The notes under the pieces: model-generated
What the model was told of the DNA's origin: nothing
The model's database searches: none
Seen by the model: only the letters and a program-made list of their open reading frames with translations
Shown: piece after piece, positions 58,131 through 64,000 of the stretch
How the letters are laid out: each line of letters begins with the position of its first letter
Position numbering within the stretch: position 1 is the first letter of the stretch
Source of the DNA: Streptomyces sp. ADI95-17
GTDB lineage: Bacteria > Actinomycetota > Actinomycetes > Streptomycetales > Streptomycetaceae
DNA length: 64,000 nt
Direction of reading: 5' to 3'
NCBI RefSeq assembly: GCF_003846175.1
Contig: NZ_ML123047.1
Location: 481,549-545,548 of the forward strand
Program-made: the position numbers and the translations under genes

Positions 58131-58901
58131 CTACTGCTCCACGGGCTCCGCGTAGTGGAGGTCCACTGTGCCCGAGTAGCCGGGAAGAGTCACCGCCTCG
58201 TGCTCATCGACTTTCCAGCCGAGCCCGTACGCCTTCACATACAGCAGGTAGTTGCTGATCGCCGGGGAGTTGTTGAGCGCCTGCTTGAGCTTGCCCTGGT
58301 CGCCGACCGCGGTGATCTTGTACGGCGGGGAGTAGACCCGGCCCTGGAGGATCAGGGTGTTGCCTACGCAGCGCACCGCGCTGGTGGAGATCAGCCGCTG
58401 GTCCATGACCTGGATGCCCCGGGCGCCGCCCTGCCAGAGGGCGTTGACGACCGCCTGGAGGTCCTGCTGGTGGATGACCAGGTCGTTGGGCTGCGGGTCG
58501 GGGTAGCCGGGGTTGGCGGTGGCGTTGGGCGGGGCGTCGTTGAGGGTGACGGACACCGACCGGCCGGTGAGCTTCGTGGTGCCGGCGGCCCGCTCCAGCT
58601 CCTTGAGCCGGGCCTCCTCCGCCTCGGTGCTGCCGTCGTCCCGCCGGACGAGGGCGTCGATGTCGTCGCGCACGGCCGCGGTGGTCTCGTCCAGCTGGGC
58701 GTTCTTGTTGCTGCGCTGCTGGATGAGGTCGGAGAGCTTCAGCAGCGAGGAGTCGGTCCGGATGTTGGTGCCCTTGGCCGTGTTGGCGCTGGTGACGAAG
58801 ATCAGTCCGGCGAGGGCGAAGACGGCAGCGGTGAGCACACGGGCCGGGTGCCGGAAGGTGCGCCGGACCGGGCCTTGGGGGGAGTCGGCAGAATTGCTCA
58901 A
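58131..58901 (-). CDS. DUF881 family protein, 256 aa
   Basis: An N-terminal span (VLTAAVFALAGLIFVTSANT) is followed by a coiled-coil-prone stretch (LLKLSDLIQQRSNKNAQLDE) and the DUF881 domain with VSVTLNDAPP, NDLVIHQQDLQAVVNALW and GARGIQVMDQRLISTSAVRC. The domain is a YlxW-like fold of unknown function, often next to division or wall genes in actinobacteria. It is divergent from crgA. Together with the sortases to its left it forms a membrane-protein cluster. Confidence 0.9.
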   Translation of the reverse strand: MSNSADSPQGPVRRTFRHPARVLTAAVFALAGLIFVTSANTAKGTNIRTDSSLLKLSDLIQQRSNKNAQLDETTAAVRDDIDALVRRDDGSTEAEEARLKELERAAGTTKLTGRSVSVTLNDAPPNATANPGYPDPQPNDLVIHQQDLQAVVNALWQGGARGIQVMDQRLISTSAVRCVGNTLILQGRVYSPPYKITAVGDQGKLKQALNNSPAISNYLLYVKAYGLGWKVDEHEAVTLPGYSGTVDLHYAEPVEQ

Positions 58902-59041
58902 CGTACCCTTATCTCCTTCGGCGCCAGGGAAGCACTACGCTAACGGACGCCCGAGGTAGGCAGCATTCTCCTCGAGCTCCGCCCCGGCGCCAGCCACAGT
59001 TCCCTGCGCGGTCACGCAGCGCATCGACAGGAGAGTTCCTC

Positions 59042-59296
59042 GTGCCGAAGTCACGTATCCGCAAGAAGGCCGACTTCACGCCCCCTCCGGCGAAGCAGGC
59101 AACCAACATAAAGCTGACCAGCCGCAGCTGGGTGGCGCCGGTGATGCTGGCGCTCTTCCTGATCGGTCTGGCCTGGATCGTCGTCTTCTATGTGACCGAC
59201 GGCGACCTGCCGATCAAGGACCTGGGGAACTGGAACATCGTCGTCGGCTTCGGCTTCATCGCCGGCGGCTTCGGCGTCTCCACACAGTGGAAGTAG
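59042..59296 (+). CDS. crgA: Cell division inhibitor CrgA, 84 aa
   Basis: CrgA is a small two-span membrane protein that delays FtsZ ring formation in Streptomyces and links septal PBPs in mycobacteria. The N-terminus is basic (PKSRIRKKADFTPPP), the spans are WVAPVMLALFLIGLAWIVVF and NIVVGFGFIAGGFGV, and the last residues STQWK are typical. GGAGAG precedes the GTG at 59042. The length equals that of known CrgA proteins. Confidence 0.96.
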   Translation: MPKSRIRKKADFTPPPAKQATNIKLTSRSWVAPVMLALFLIGLAWIVVFYVTDGDLPIKDLGNWNIVVGFGFIAGGFGVSTQWK

Positions 59297-59637
59297 AACC
59301 GCGACCGAAGTAGTACCGCGTCGGAGTCGGCACCGTAGCCCTCGTGATCGCGTTGCCCTTTGCACAGCGGGGCTCCGTCCCGCAACCCTTGCCCCGAGTT
59401 ACCCACAGCGTTATCCACAGGCGGGGGAAAAGGTCAGACGATCTGTGGATAACTCCCTGACGGTTGACGCCGATGTGACTGCAGTCTCCCCCATCGGGGG
59501 ATGGCACGCCCCTTGTCCCTGCTGGAAAAACCCAGCTCAGCGACAAGGGGCACAGTTGTTCCCACAGAATGCACAAGATCCGGCACCCGCTGTGGACAAC
59601 TGGAGCTGTGGACGTGCGGTTCTGGAACGATGTCCGC
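59297..59637. other. Gap between crgA and rhomboid with a DnaA-box cluster
   Basis: This 341-base gap has no gene. It holds DnaA boxes TTACCCACA (59399-59407), TTATCCACA (59411-59419), an inverted TTATCCACA (59444-59452) and an inverted TTGTCCACA (59591-59599), with a weaker match at 59607-59615. Sequence between them is AT-richer. A short hairpin CTCCCCCAT-C-GGGGGATGG lies near 59487-59503. From memory, S. coelicolor has a DnaA-box cluster called H69 in the oriC neighbourhood, and this may be the counterpart. Confidence 0.75.
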
Positions 59638-60549
59638 TCAGGTGAGCGCGGCCGTTCTGATGACGACGACGAGGATCACGGCCGCAAGGACCAGGGCGCT
59701 GGTGCCGTACTGCACCAGCGCGCGCCGCTCGCGGGGTGCGTGCACCATGCCGATCGCGATCAGCGTGCCCGCGACCAGACCACCGACATGCGCCTGCCAG
59801 GCGATCCCGCCCCAGGGGTTGAAGGTGATGACCAGGTTCACCGCGAGGAGCGCGAAGACCGGGCGCATGTCGTAGTTGAGCCGGCGCATCAGCACGGCAG
59901 TGGCGCCCAGCAGTCCGAAGATCGCCCCGGAGGCTCCGAGCGAGCCCTGCTGGGGTGCGGAGAGCCAGTAGGTGAGGGCGCTGCCCGCCAGCCCGGACAC
60001 CAGGTAGAGCGTGAGGTAGCGGGCGCGGCCGAGCGCCGCCTCCAGTGGCCCGCCGAGCCACCACAGCCCCAGCATGTTGAACGCGATGTGCCACATCTCC
60101 TGGTGCAGGAACATCGACGTCACCAGCCGGTACCACTGGCCTTCCGCGACACCTTCGGGCGGGCCGCCGTAATAGGTCGGGGCACTGCCGAGCAGCATCA
60201 GGTCGTCGACCAGCGCGGTGCCCTTCGCCAGCACCGCGAGGTACACCACGACGTTGATGCCGAGCAGGATCTTGGTGACGAGGCGGGGATCGGCCGTGAT
60301 GCTGCCGCCCGCGACGGTGCGCGGCCGGCCGGCGGCGGGCCCGTGTCCCGTACCCGATCCCTGGCGGACGCAGTCCGGGCACTGGAAGCCGACGGAGGCG
60401 TCGATCATGCACTCGGGGCAGATCGGGCGCTCGCAGCGGGCGCAGCGGATGTTCGCCTCGCGACCGGGGTGGCGGTAGCAGCTGAGCGAGCCGTCCGCCG
60501 CGGCGGACTGGTCACTGCCTTCCGGCGGCTGCCGGTCCATCGGTCCCAT
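59638..60549 (-). CDS. Rhomboid intramembrane serine protease with N-terminal zinc-finger-like motif, 303 aa
   Basis: The N-terminus has a B-box-like cysteine/histidine cluster (CYRHPGREANIRCARCERPICPECM, here split: CYRH, CARC, CPEC, CPDC) that could bind zinc. The rhomboid domain follows, with about seven spans: HIAFNMLGLWWLGGPLEAAL is the first conserved stretch, GASGAIFGLLGA holds the catalytic Ser, and AWQAHVGGLVAGTLIAIG holds the catalytic His. It cleaves membrane proteins inside the bilayer; the substrate is unknown. The ATG at 60549 has GGGAAG close upstream; an ATG at 60540 is possible. Confidence 0.92.
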   Translation of the reverse strand: MGPMDRQPPEGSDQSAAADGSLSCYRHPGREANIRCARCERPICPECMIDASVGFQCPDCVRQGSGTGHGPAAGRPRTVAGGSITADPRLVTKILLGINVVVYLAVLAKGTALVDDLMLLGSAPTYYGGPPEGVAEGQWYRLVTSMFLHQEMWHIAFNMLGLWWLGGPLEAALGRARYLTLYLVSGLAGSALTYWLSAPQQGSLGASGAIFGLLGATAVLMRRLNYDMRPVFALLAVNLVITFNPWGGIAWQAHVGGLVAGTLIAIGMVHAPRERRALVQYGTSALVLAAVILVVVIRTAALT

Positions 60550-60600
60550 CGCTTCCCGGTCCCTTCGGTCCTGGTCATGACGGGCACGGCACGCACGACG

Positions 60601-60645
60601 CCGCCCTGCTCGTCCGCTATGTATCAGTACGGACGGGCAGGGCGG
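60601..60645 (-). terminator. Terminator after the cyclophilin gene
   Basis: CCGCCCTGCTCGTCCG (60601-60616) pairs with 60630-60645 with one mismatch, around a 13-base loop. It lies 50 bases beyond the stop of the peptidyl-prolyl isomerase gene on the minus strand, and just upstream of the rhomboid start. Confidence 0.75.
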
Positions 60646-60696
60646 TTGGTTCCCGGAAGGGAGATCAGCGTGTGATCAATCGACGACCGTTGGTGA

Positions 60697-61224
60697 TCAG
60701 CGGGTCTCGATGACGACCGACTCGATCACGATGTCCTGCACCGGGCGGTCGGTACGGGCATTGGTCTGGGTACCCGCGATGGCGTCCACGACCTTCTGGC
60801 TGGCGGGGTCGACGACCTCACCGAAGATGGTGTGCTTGCCGGTCAGCCAGGCGGTCGGCGACACGGTCACGAAGAACTGCGAACCGTTGGTGCCCGGGCC
60901 GGCATTGGCCATGGCCAGCAGGTACGGCTTGTTGAAGCTGAGGTCGGGGTGGAACTCGTCCGCGAACTCGTACCCCGGGCCACCGGTGCCGTTGCCGAGC
61001 GGGTCGCCGCCCTGGATCATGAAGCCGCTGATGACGCGGTGGAAGACGGTGCCGTCGTACAGCTTGTCCGTCGACGTCTCACCGGTCTCGGGGTGCGTCC
61101 ACTCACGCTCACCCTTGGCGAGCTCGACGAAATTCTTGACCGTCTTGGGCGCGTGGTTCGGCAGAAGCCGGATCTCGATGTCGCCCTGATTGGTCTTCAA
61201 GGTGGCGTAAAGCTGCTCGGCCAC
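60697..61224 (-). CDS. Cyclophilin-type peptidyl-prolyl cis-trans isomerase, 175 aa
   Basis: This is a cytoplasmic cyclophilin that isomerises X-Pro bonds in folding proteins. Visible active-site residues are the Arg in VFHRVISGFMIQGGDPLGNG, then GSQFFVTVSPTAWLTGKHTIFGEV (split: QFFVT, WLTGKHTIFG). The length is typical. There is no signal peptide. The gene stands between the rhomboid and DUF5324 genes, with a hairpin after it and a 392-base upstream gap containing short repeats. Confidence 0.95.
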   Translation of the reverse strand: MAEQLYATLKTNQGDIEIRLLPNHAPKTVKNFVELAKGEREWTHPETGETSTDKLYDGTVFHRVISGFMIQGGDPLGNGTGGPGYEFADEFHPDLSFNKPYLLAMANAGPGTNGSQFFVTVSPTAWLTGKHTIFGEVVDPASQKVVDAIAGTQTNARTDRPVQDIVIESVVIETR

Positions 61225-61616
61225 GATCTGCCTTCCGTAAGTCTTCGGTGACGTTGAGTCTTCTTCGGTGACGTTGCGTCTTCAGTGACGCCACCGATCC
61301 TCGCACGGACCGTACGTTCCGGCGTCCGGCCACCACCGTGGGGCGTACGGCACTCACCTTCCTGCCCCATTCCGCATTCCGCATTCCGCGGTCCGCAGCA
61401 ACAAATGCGGCCAAGTGCGTGACGAAGCGGCGCGGGCCGGGGCGAACCGTGGCATTGTCGTCGACAAGCTCCCCTTGCACCGCATTGCTCAAGATGTCAC
61501 CCATGACCTGAATGACCCGGATGCCCGCCCCGCATGCCATACCGGAATTCGGCAGGCATGATCTCGAAATGGGTGGAGAGGCGGAGTGTCTACCCGCCAC
61601 CAAGGAGGAGGATCCC
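61225..61616. other. Gap between the cyclophilin and DUF5324 genes
   Basis: These 392 bases have no gene. Near the cyclophilin start there are two copies of CTTCGGTGACGTTG (61243-61256 and 61263-61276) plus a weaker third, with a 20-base period. Three tandem ATTCCGC words lie near 61373-61394. AAGGAGGAGG at 61601-61610 is the ribosome binding site of the DUF5324 gene. I could not assign -35/-10 elements safely. Confidence 0.5.
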
Positions 61617-62351
61617 GTGACCCGCATCGACAGCGTGCGCGCCGCAACCGACTCGGCGAAGGACAGCGTGCAGCACGCCGCGGAAGTGGTGGCGCCCTAC
61701 GCCGACACGGCCAAGGACCAGGCCGCACATCTCGCGCACGAGGCCCGCACGCGGCTCGCGCCGAAGGTGTCCAAGGCTGCCCAGCAGGCCCGCGTCCAGT
61801 ACGACGCACATCTGGCACCACGTATCGAACTCGCCCTGACCCATGTGCCCCCCAAGGTCGACGAGGTCAGCCGGCGCGCCGCGCACCGCACCCGCCGGGC
61901 GGCCCGGACCGCCGCGGACTACACGGTGCCGCGCGTCGAGCACGCGATGGCCGTGGCCCAGCCGGTGGCCGAGGAGGCCTCGGCCCGCAGCGCCGCCGCA
62001 CTGGCCGCACTGCGCGGCCAGGTCACGCCGCAGGAGATCAAGCAGCTGATCAGGAAGCACGAGCGACGGGCGAGGGCCGGCCGGCTGTTCAAGGGGCTCG
62101 TCGTGGCCGGCCTCGTGGTGGGCGGCGCCTACGCCGCCTGGCGGTGGTGGGACAAGCAGGCCAACCCCGACTGGCTGGTCGAACCGCCCGCCGCCACGGA
62201 GGTCTCCGACCGCGCCCCCCTGACCTCGGTCGACGGCTCCGGCCCGACCTCGCTCGACCCCGATGTCCGGGCCAGGCAGGCCGAGGCGGAGGCCGACGGG
62301 ACGGACGGCCCGGAGGGCGTGAACGGCTCCGGCCCGGACGACCACCGCTGA
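61617..62351 (+). CDS. DUF5324 family protein, 244 aa
   Basis: This Streptomyces-type protein has an N-terminal helical part with apolipophorin-like heptads (VRAATDSAKDSVQHAAEVVA, DTAKDQAAHLAHEARTRLAP). A membrane span at about 160-180 (LFKGLVVAGLVVGGAYAAW) follows, and then an acidic tail (ADGTDGPEGVNGSG). The function is unknown. The GTG at 61617 has AAGGAGGAGG 6 bases upstream, a very strong site; an in-frame ATG at 61569 lacks one. A bidirectional terminator separates it from tRNA-Ala. Confidence 0.88.
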   Translation: MTRIDSVRAATDSAKDSVQHAAEVVAPYADTAKDQAAHLAHEARTRLAPKVSKAAQQARVQYDAHLAPRIELALTHVPPKVDEVSRRAAHRTRRAARTAADYTVPRVEHAMAVAQPVAEEASARSAAALAALRGQVTPQEIKQLIRKHERRARAGRLFKGLVVAGLVVGGAYAAWRWWDKQANPDWLVEPPAATEVSDRAPLTSVDGSGPTSLDPDVRARQAEAEADGTDGPEGVNGSGPDDHR

Positions 62352-62472
62352 GCGGAGCGCGGCGGCGCGACGACCGGCAGGGCCCCGAGCGGAGAAACCC
62401 CGCCCGGGGCACCGGCCCGAAGCACTCACGGCCTACGGCCCCGCCCTCCGCACTGAACTCCCGCAGGCACGA

Positions 62473-62517
62473 AAAATGCCCTCCGATACTGCGTTTCCGC
62501 AGATCGGAGGGCATTTT
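62473..62517. terminator. Bidirectional terminator between DUF5324 and tRNA-Ala
   Basis: AAAATGCCCTCCGAT (62473-62487) pairs perfectly with ATCGGAGGGCATTTT (62503-62517). The 15-base centre forms a second short stem CTGCG/CGCAG. A-run and T-run flanks make it work in both directions, for DUF5324 (plus) and tRNA-Ala (minus). Confidence 0.9.
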
Positions 62518-62524
62518 CTTCGTG

Positions 62525-62597
62525 TGGAGCCTAGGAGATTCGAACTCCTGACATCTGCCTTGCAAAGGCAGCGCTCTACCAACTGAGCTAAGGCCCC
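62525..62597 (-). tRNA. tRNA-Ala(TGC)
   Basis: This 73-base gene on the minus strand has acceptor stem GGGGCCT/AGGCTCC, D-arm with AGCTCAGTTGGTAGAGC, anticodon stem-loop CTGCC-TTTGCAA-GGCAG with anticodon TGC, and T-arm AGGAG-TTCGAAT-CTCCT. The discriminator base is A and CCA is not encoded. Confidence 0.97.
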
Positions 62598-62767
62598 GAA
62601 CAACGGACAGCCCCGAACGCCCCAGCGTCCCGGCCACCGCCGCAGACAAGAGTACCGGGTACTCCCCGGAATCCCGCAAAAAGATGGGGGCTCCCGGTCG
62701 GCGACCACTCTCCGTAAGATGCTCGGCGAGGTTCGCAGCAGCGAAGCCGCAGCGAAGGGGAGACGCC

Positions 62768-63316
62768 ATGGACGCAGCGCAGCAAGAGGCAACGGCCAGA
62801 GCCAGGGAGCTTCAGCGCAGTTGGTACGGGGAGCCCCTCGGCGCGCTCTTCCGCCGGCTGATCGATGACCTCGGCCTGAACCAGGCCAGGCTCGCCGCCG
62901 CCCTCGGGCTGTCCGCCCCCATGCTCTCCCAGCTGATGAGCGGCCAGCGGGCGAAGATCGGCAACCCGGCGGTCGTCCAGCGGGTCCAGGCGCTCCAGGA
63001 ACTGGCCGGCCAGGTGGCGGACGGCAGCGTCAGCGCGGGCGAGGCCACCGACCGCATGGAAGAGATCAAGAAGTCCCAGGGCGGCTCCGTGCTGACCAGC
63101 ACCGGCCAGACCTCGCACACCGGCGGCGCCCCCACCGTCCGGCGCGTGGTCCGCGAGATCCAGTCGCTGATGCGGTCGGTCGCGGCGGCCGGTGACATCA
63201 TCGATGCCGCCGACTCCCTCGCCCCGACCCACCCGGAACTGGCAGAGTTCCTCAGGGTGTACGGCGCCGGGCGCACCGCCGACGCGGTGGCGCACTACGA
63301 GGGACACCAGAGCTAG
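62768..63316 (+). CDS. Helix-turn-helix DNA-binding protein, 182 aa
   Basis: A lambda-repressor-like helix-turn-helix covers about residues 25-60 (GALFRRLIDDLGLNQARLAA then ALGLSAPMLSQLMSGQRAK). The rest is helical (PAVVQRVQALQELAGQVADG, EATDRMEEIKKSQGG), with a C-terminal part ending ELAEFLRVYGAGRTADAVAH. It resembles a conserved actinobacterial protein usually found before a Ser/Thr kinase gene. AAGGGGAG precedes the ATG at 62768. Its targets are unknown. Confidence 0.88.
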   Translation: MDAAQQEATARARELQRSWYGEPLGALFRRLIDDLGLNQARLAAALGLSAPMLSQLMSGQRAKIGNPAVVQRVQALQELAGQVADGSVSAGEATDRMEEIKKSQGGSVLTSTGQTSHTGGAPTVRRVVREIQSLMRSVAAAGDIIDAADSLAPTHPELAEFLRVYGAGRTADAVAHYEGHQS

Positions 63317-63400
63317 GACCGTTCGTCCGGGTCGGGCCGGGCACTGTCCCCCGAAAGCCGGCCGTGGGCCGAAACAGGAACTGGGAGCGGGCACAGCGCA

Positions 63401-64000
63401 ATGGGTGAGGTCTTCGCCGGTCGGTACGAACTGATCGATCCGATCGGACGTGGTGGGGTCGGCGCCGTCTGGCGGGCCTGGGACCACCGGCGCCGCCGCT
63501 ATGTGGCGGCCAAGGTCCTCCAGCAGAGCGACGCGCACACGCTGCTGCGCTTCGTCCGCGAGCAGGCGCTGCGGATCGAGCATCCGCATGTGCTCGCCCC
63601 GGCGAGCTGGGCCGCGGACGACGACAAGGTCCTGTTCACCATGGACCTGGTGAGCGGCGGTTCGCTGGCGCATGTCATCGGCGACTACGGACCGCTGCCG
63701 CCCCGGTTCGTCTGCACGCTCCTCGACCAGCTGCTGTCCGGGCTGTCCACGGTGCACGCGGAGGGTGTCGTGCACCGGGACATCAAGCCGGCCAACATCC
63801 TGATGGAGGCGACCGGTACCGGCCGGCCGCATCTGCGGCTGTCCGACTTCGGCATCTCCATGCGCAAGGGGGAGCCGCGCCTCACCGAGACCAACTACGT
63901 GGTGGGTACGCCCGGTTACTTCGCGCCCGAGCAGATGATGGGCGCGGAACCCGATTTCCCCGCGGACCTGTTCGCGGTCGGACTCGTCGCGCTCTATCTG
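63401..64000 (+). CDS. Ser/Thr protein kinase (cut by the window end)
   Basis: The 200 codons present start with YELIDPIGRGGVGAVWRAWD (the P-loop), the Lys in YVAAKVLQQ, the catalytic HRDIKPANIL and the DFG-type SDFGIS, then GTPGYFAPEQ. All core residues of a Hanks-type kinase are there. The ATG at 63401 follows CTGGGAG. The rest, including any membrane span or sensor domain, lies beyond the window. It may form a unit with the DNA-binding protein 84 bases upstream. Confidence 0.9.
   Translation, partial: MGEVFAGRYELIDPIGRGGVGAVWRAWDHRRRRYVAAKVLQQSDAHTLLRFVREQALRIEHPHVLAPASWAADDDKVLFTMDLVSGGSLAHVIGDYGPLPPRFVCTLLDQLLSGLSTVHAEGVVHRDIKPANILMEATGTGRPHLRLSDFGISMRKGEPRLTETNYVVGTPGYFAPEQMMGAEPDFPADLFAVGLVALYL

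Noticed and set aside
59399..59615. The DnaA-box cluster as oriC itself
   Set aside because: It has only about four good boxes, and dnaA, dnaN and the many-box array typical of Streptomyces oriC are absent. The origin is probably some kilobases to the right of the window.

Overview
The window is high-GC actinobacterial DNA and is almost certainly from a Streptomyces chromosome. The support is pervasive G/C third-position codon use, GTG starts and 4-base start/stop overlaps, a WhiJ-type regulator locus carrying a TTA codon, crgA, the fhaA-fhaB-pstP-rodA-pbpA-pknB block, class E sortases and several Ser/Thr kinases. From memory, the gene order follows the Streptomyces coelicolor SCO3815-SCO3860 region on one side of oriC. 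The parS-like sites and DnaA boxes fit that position.

Layout from left to right. 1-3.5 kb: a truncated methyltransferase, a SnoaL-like gene behind a SoxR/MerR-type promoter, and an XRE/DUF397/ATPase regulatory trio. 3.5-9.9 kb: a first branched-chain 2-oxoacid dehydrogenase operon (E1 alpha, E1 beta, E2, minus strand), divergent from a NarL-type response regulator, a flavin-reductase-like protein and an APH-type phosphotransferase. 9.9-15 kb: two divergent membrane Ser/Thr kinases and two exported proteins. 14.8-19.4 kb: a PadR regulator under an operator that overlaps its own start codon, with a MacB/FtsX-type ABC exporter. 19.5-25.3 kb: the proteasome activator Bpa, a quinone oxidoreductase, and a translationally coupled mobA-moeA-potassium channel operon with a parS-like site at the last junction.

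25.4-30.6 kb: a second 2-oxoacid dehydrogenase operon, divergent from an Lrp/AsnC regulator, then a TetR regulator of PaaR type. 30.7-40.3 kb: phenylacetate catabolism (paaN, paaABCDE) with two perfect PaaR-type operators, plus a coupled DUF5819-HTTM-TrmH operon and an acyl-CoA dehydrogenase behind a KstR-like box. 40.5-45.7 kb: rhodanese, J-domain and DUF2252 proteins, a MarR/membrane-protein pair, a second parS-like site and tRNA-Leu(CAG).

46-54 kb is the growth and division signalling block: two FHA proteins, PP2C phosphatase, RodA-type SEDS glycosyltransferase, class B PBP and PASTA kinase. 54-59.3 kb holds three class E sortases interleaved with pabA, a 61-residue membrane protein, DUF881 and crgA. 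59.4-64 kb carries a DnaA-box cluster, a rhomboid protease, a cyclophilin, a DUF5324 protein, tRNA-Ala(TGC), a DNA-binding protein and the start of another kinase.

The most notable signals are regulatory. They are a DnaA-box cluster plus scattered exact DnaA boxes, two parS-like sites, a PaaR regulon that may reach the second bkd operon, a KstR-like site, a SoxR-like leaderless promoter and a PadR autoregulatory operator. I saw no insertion sequence, prophage or CRISPR array.
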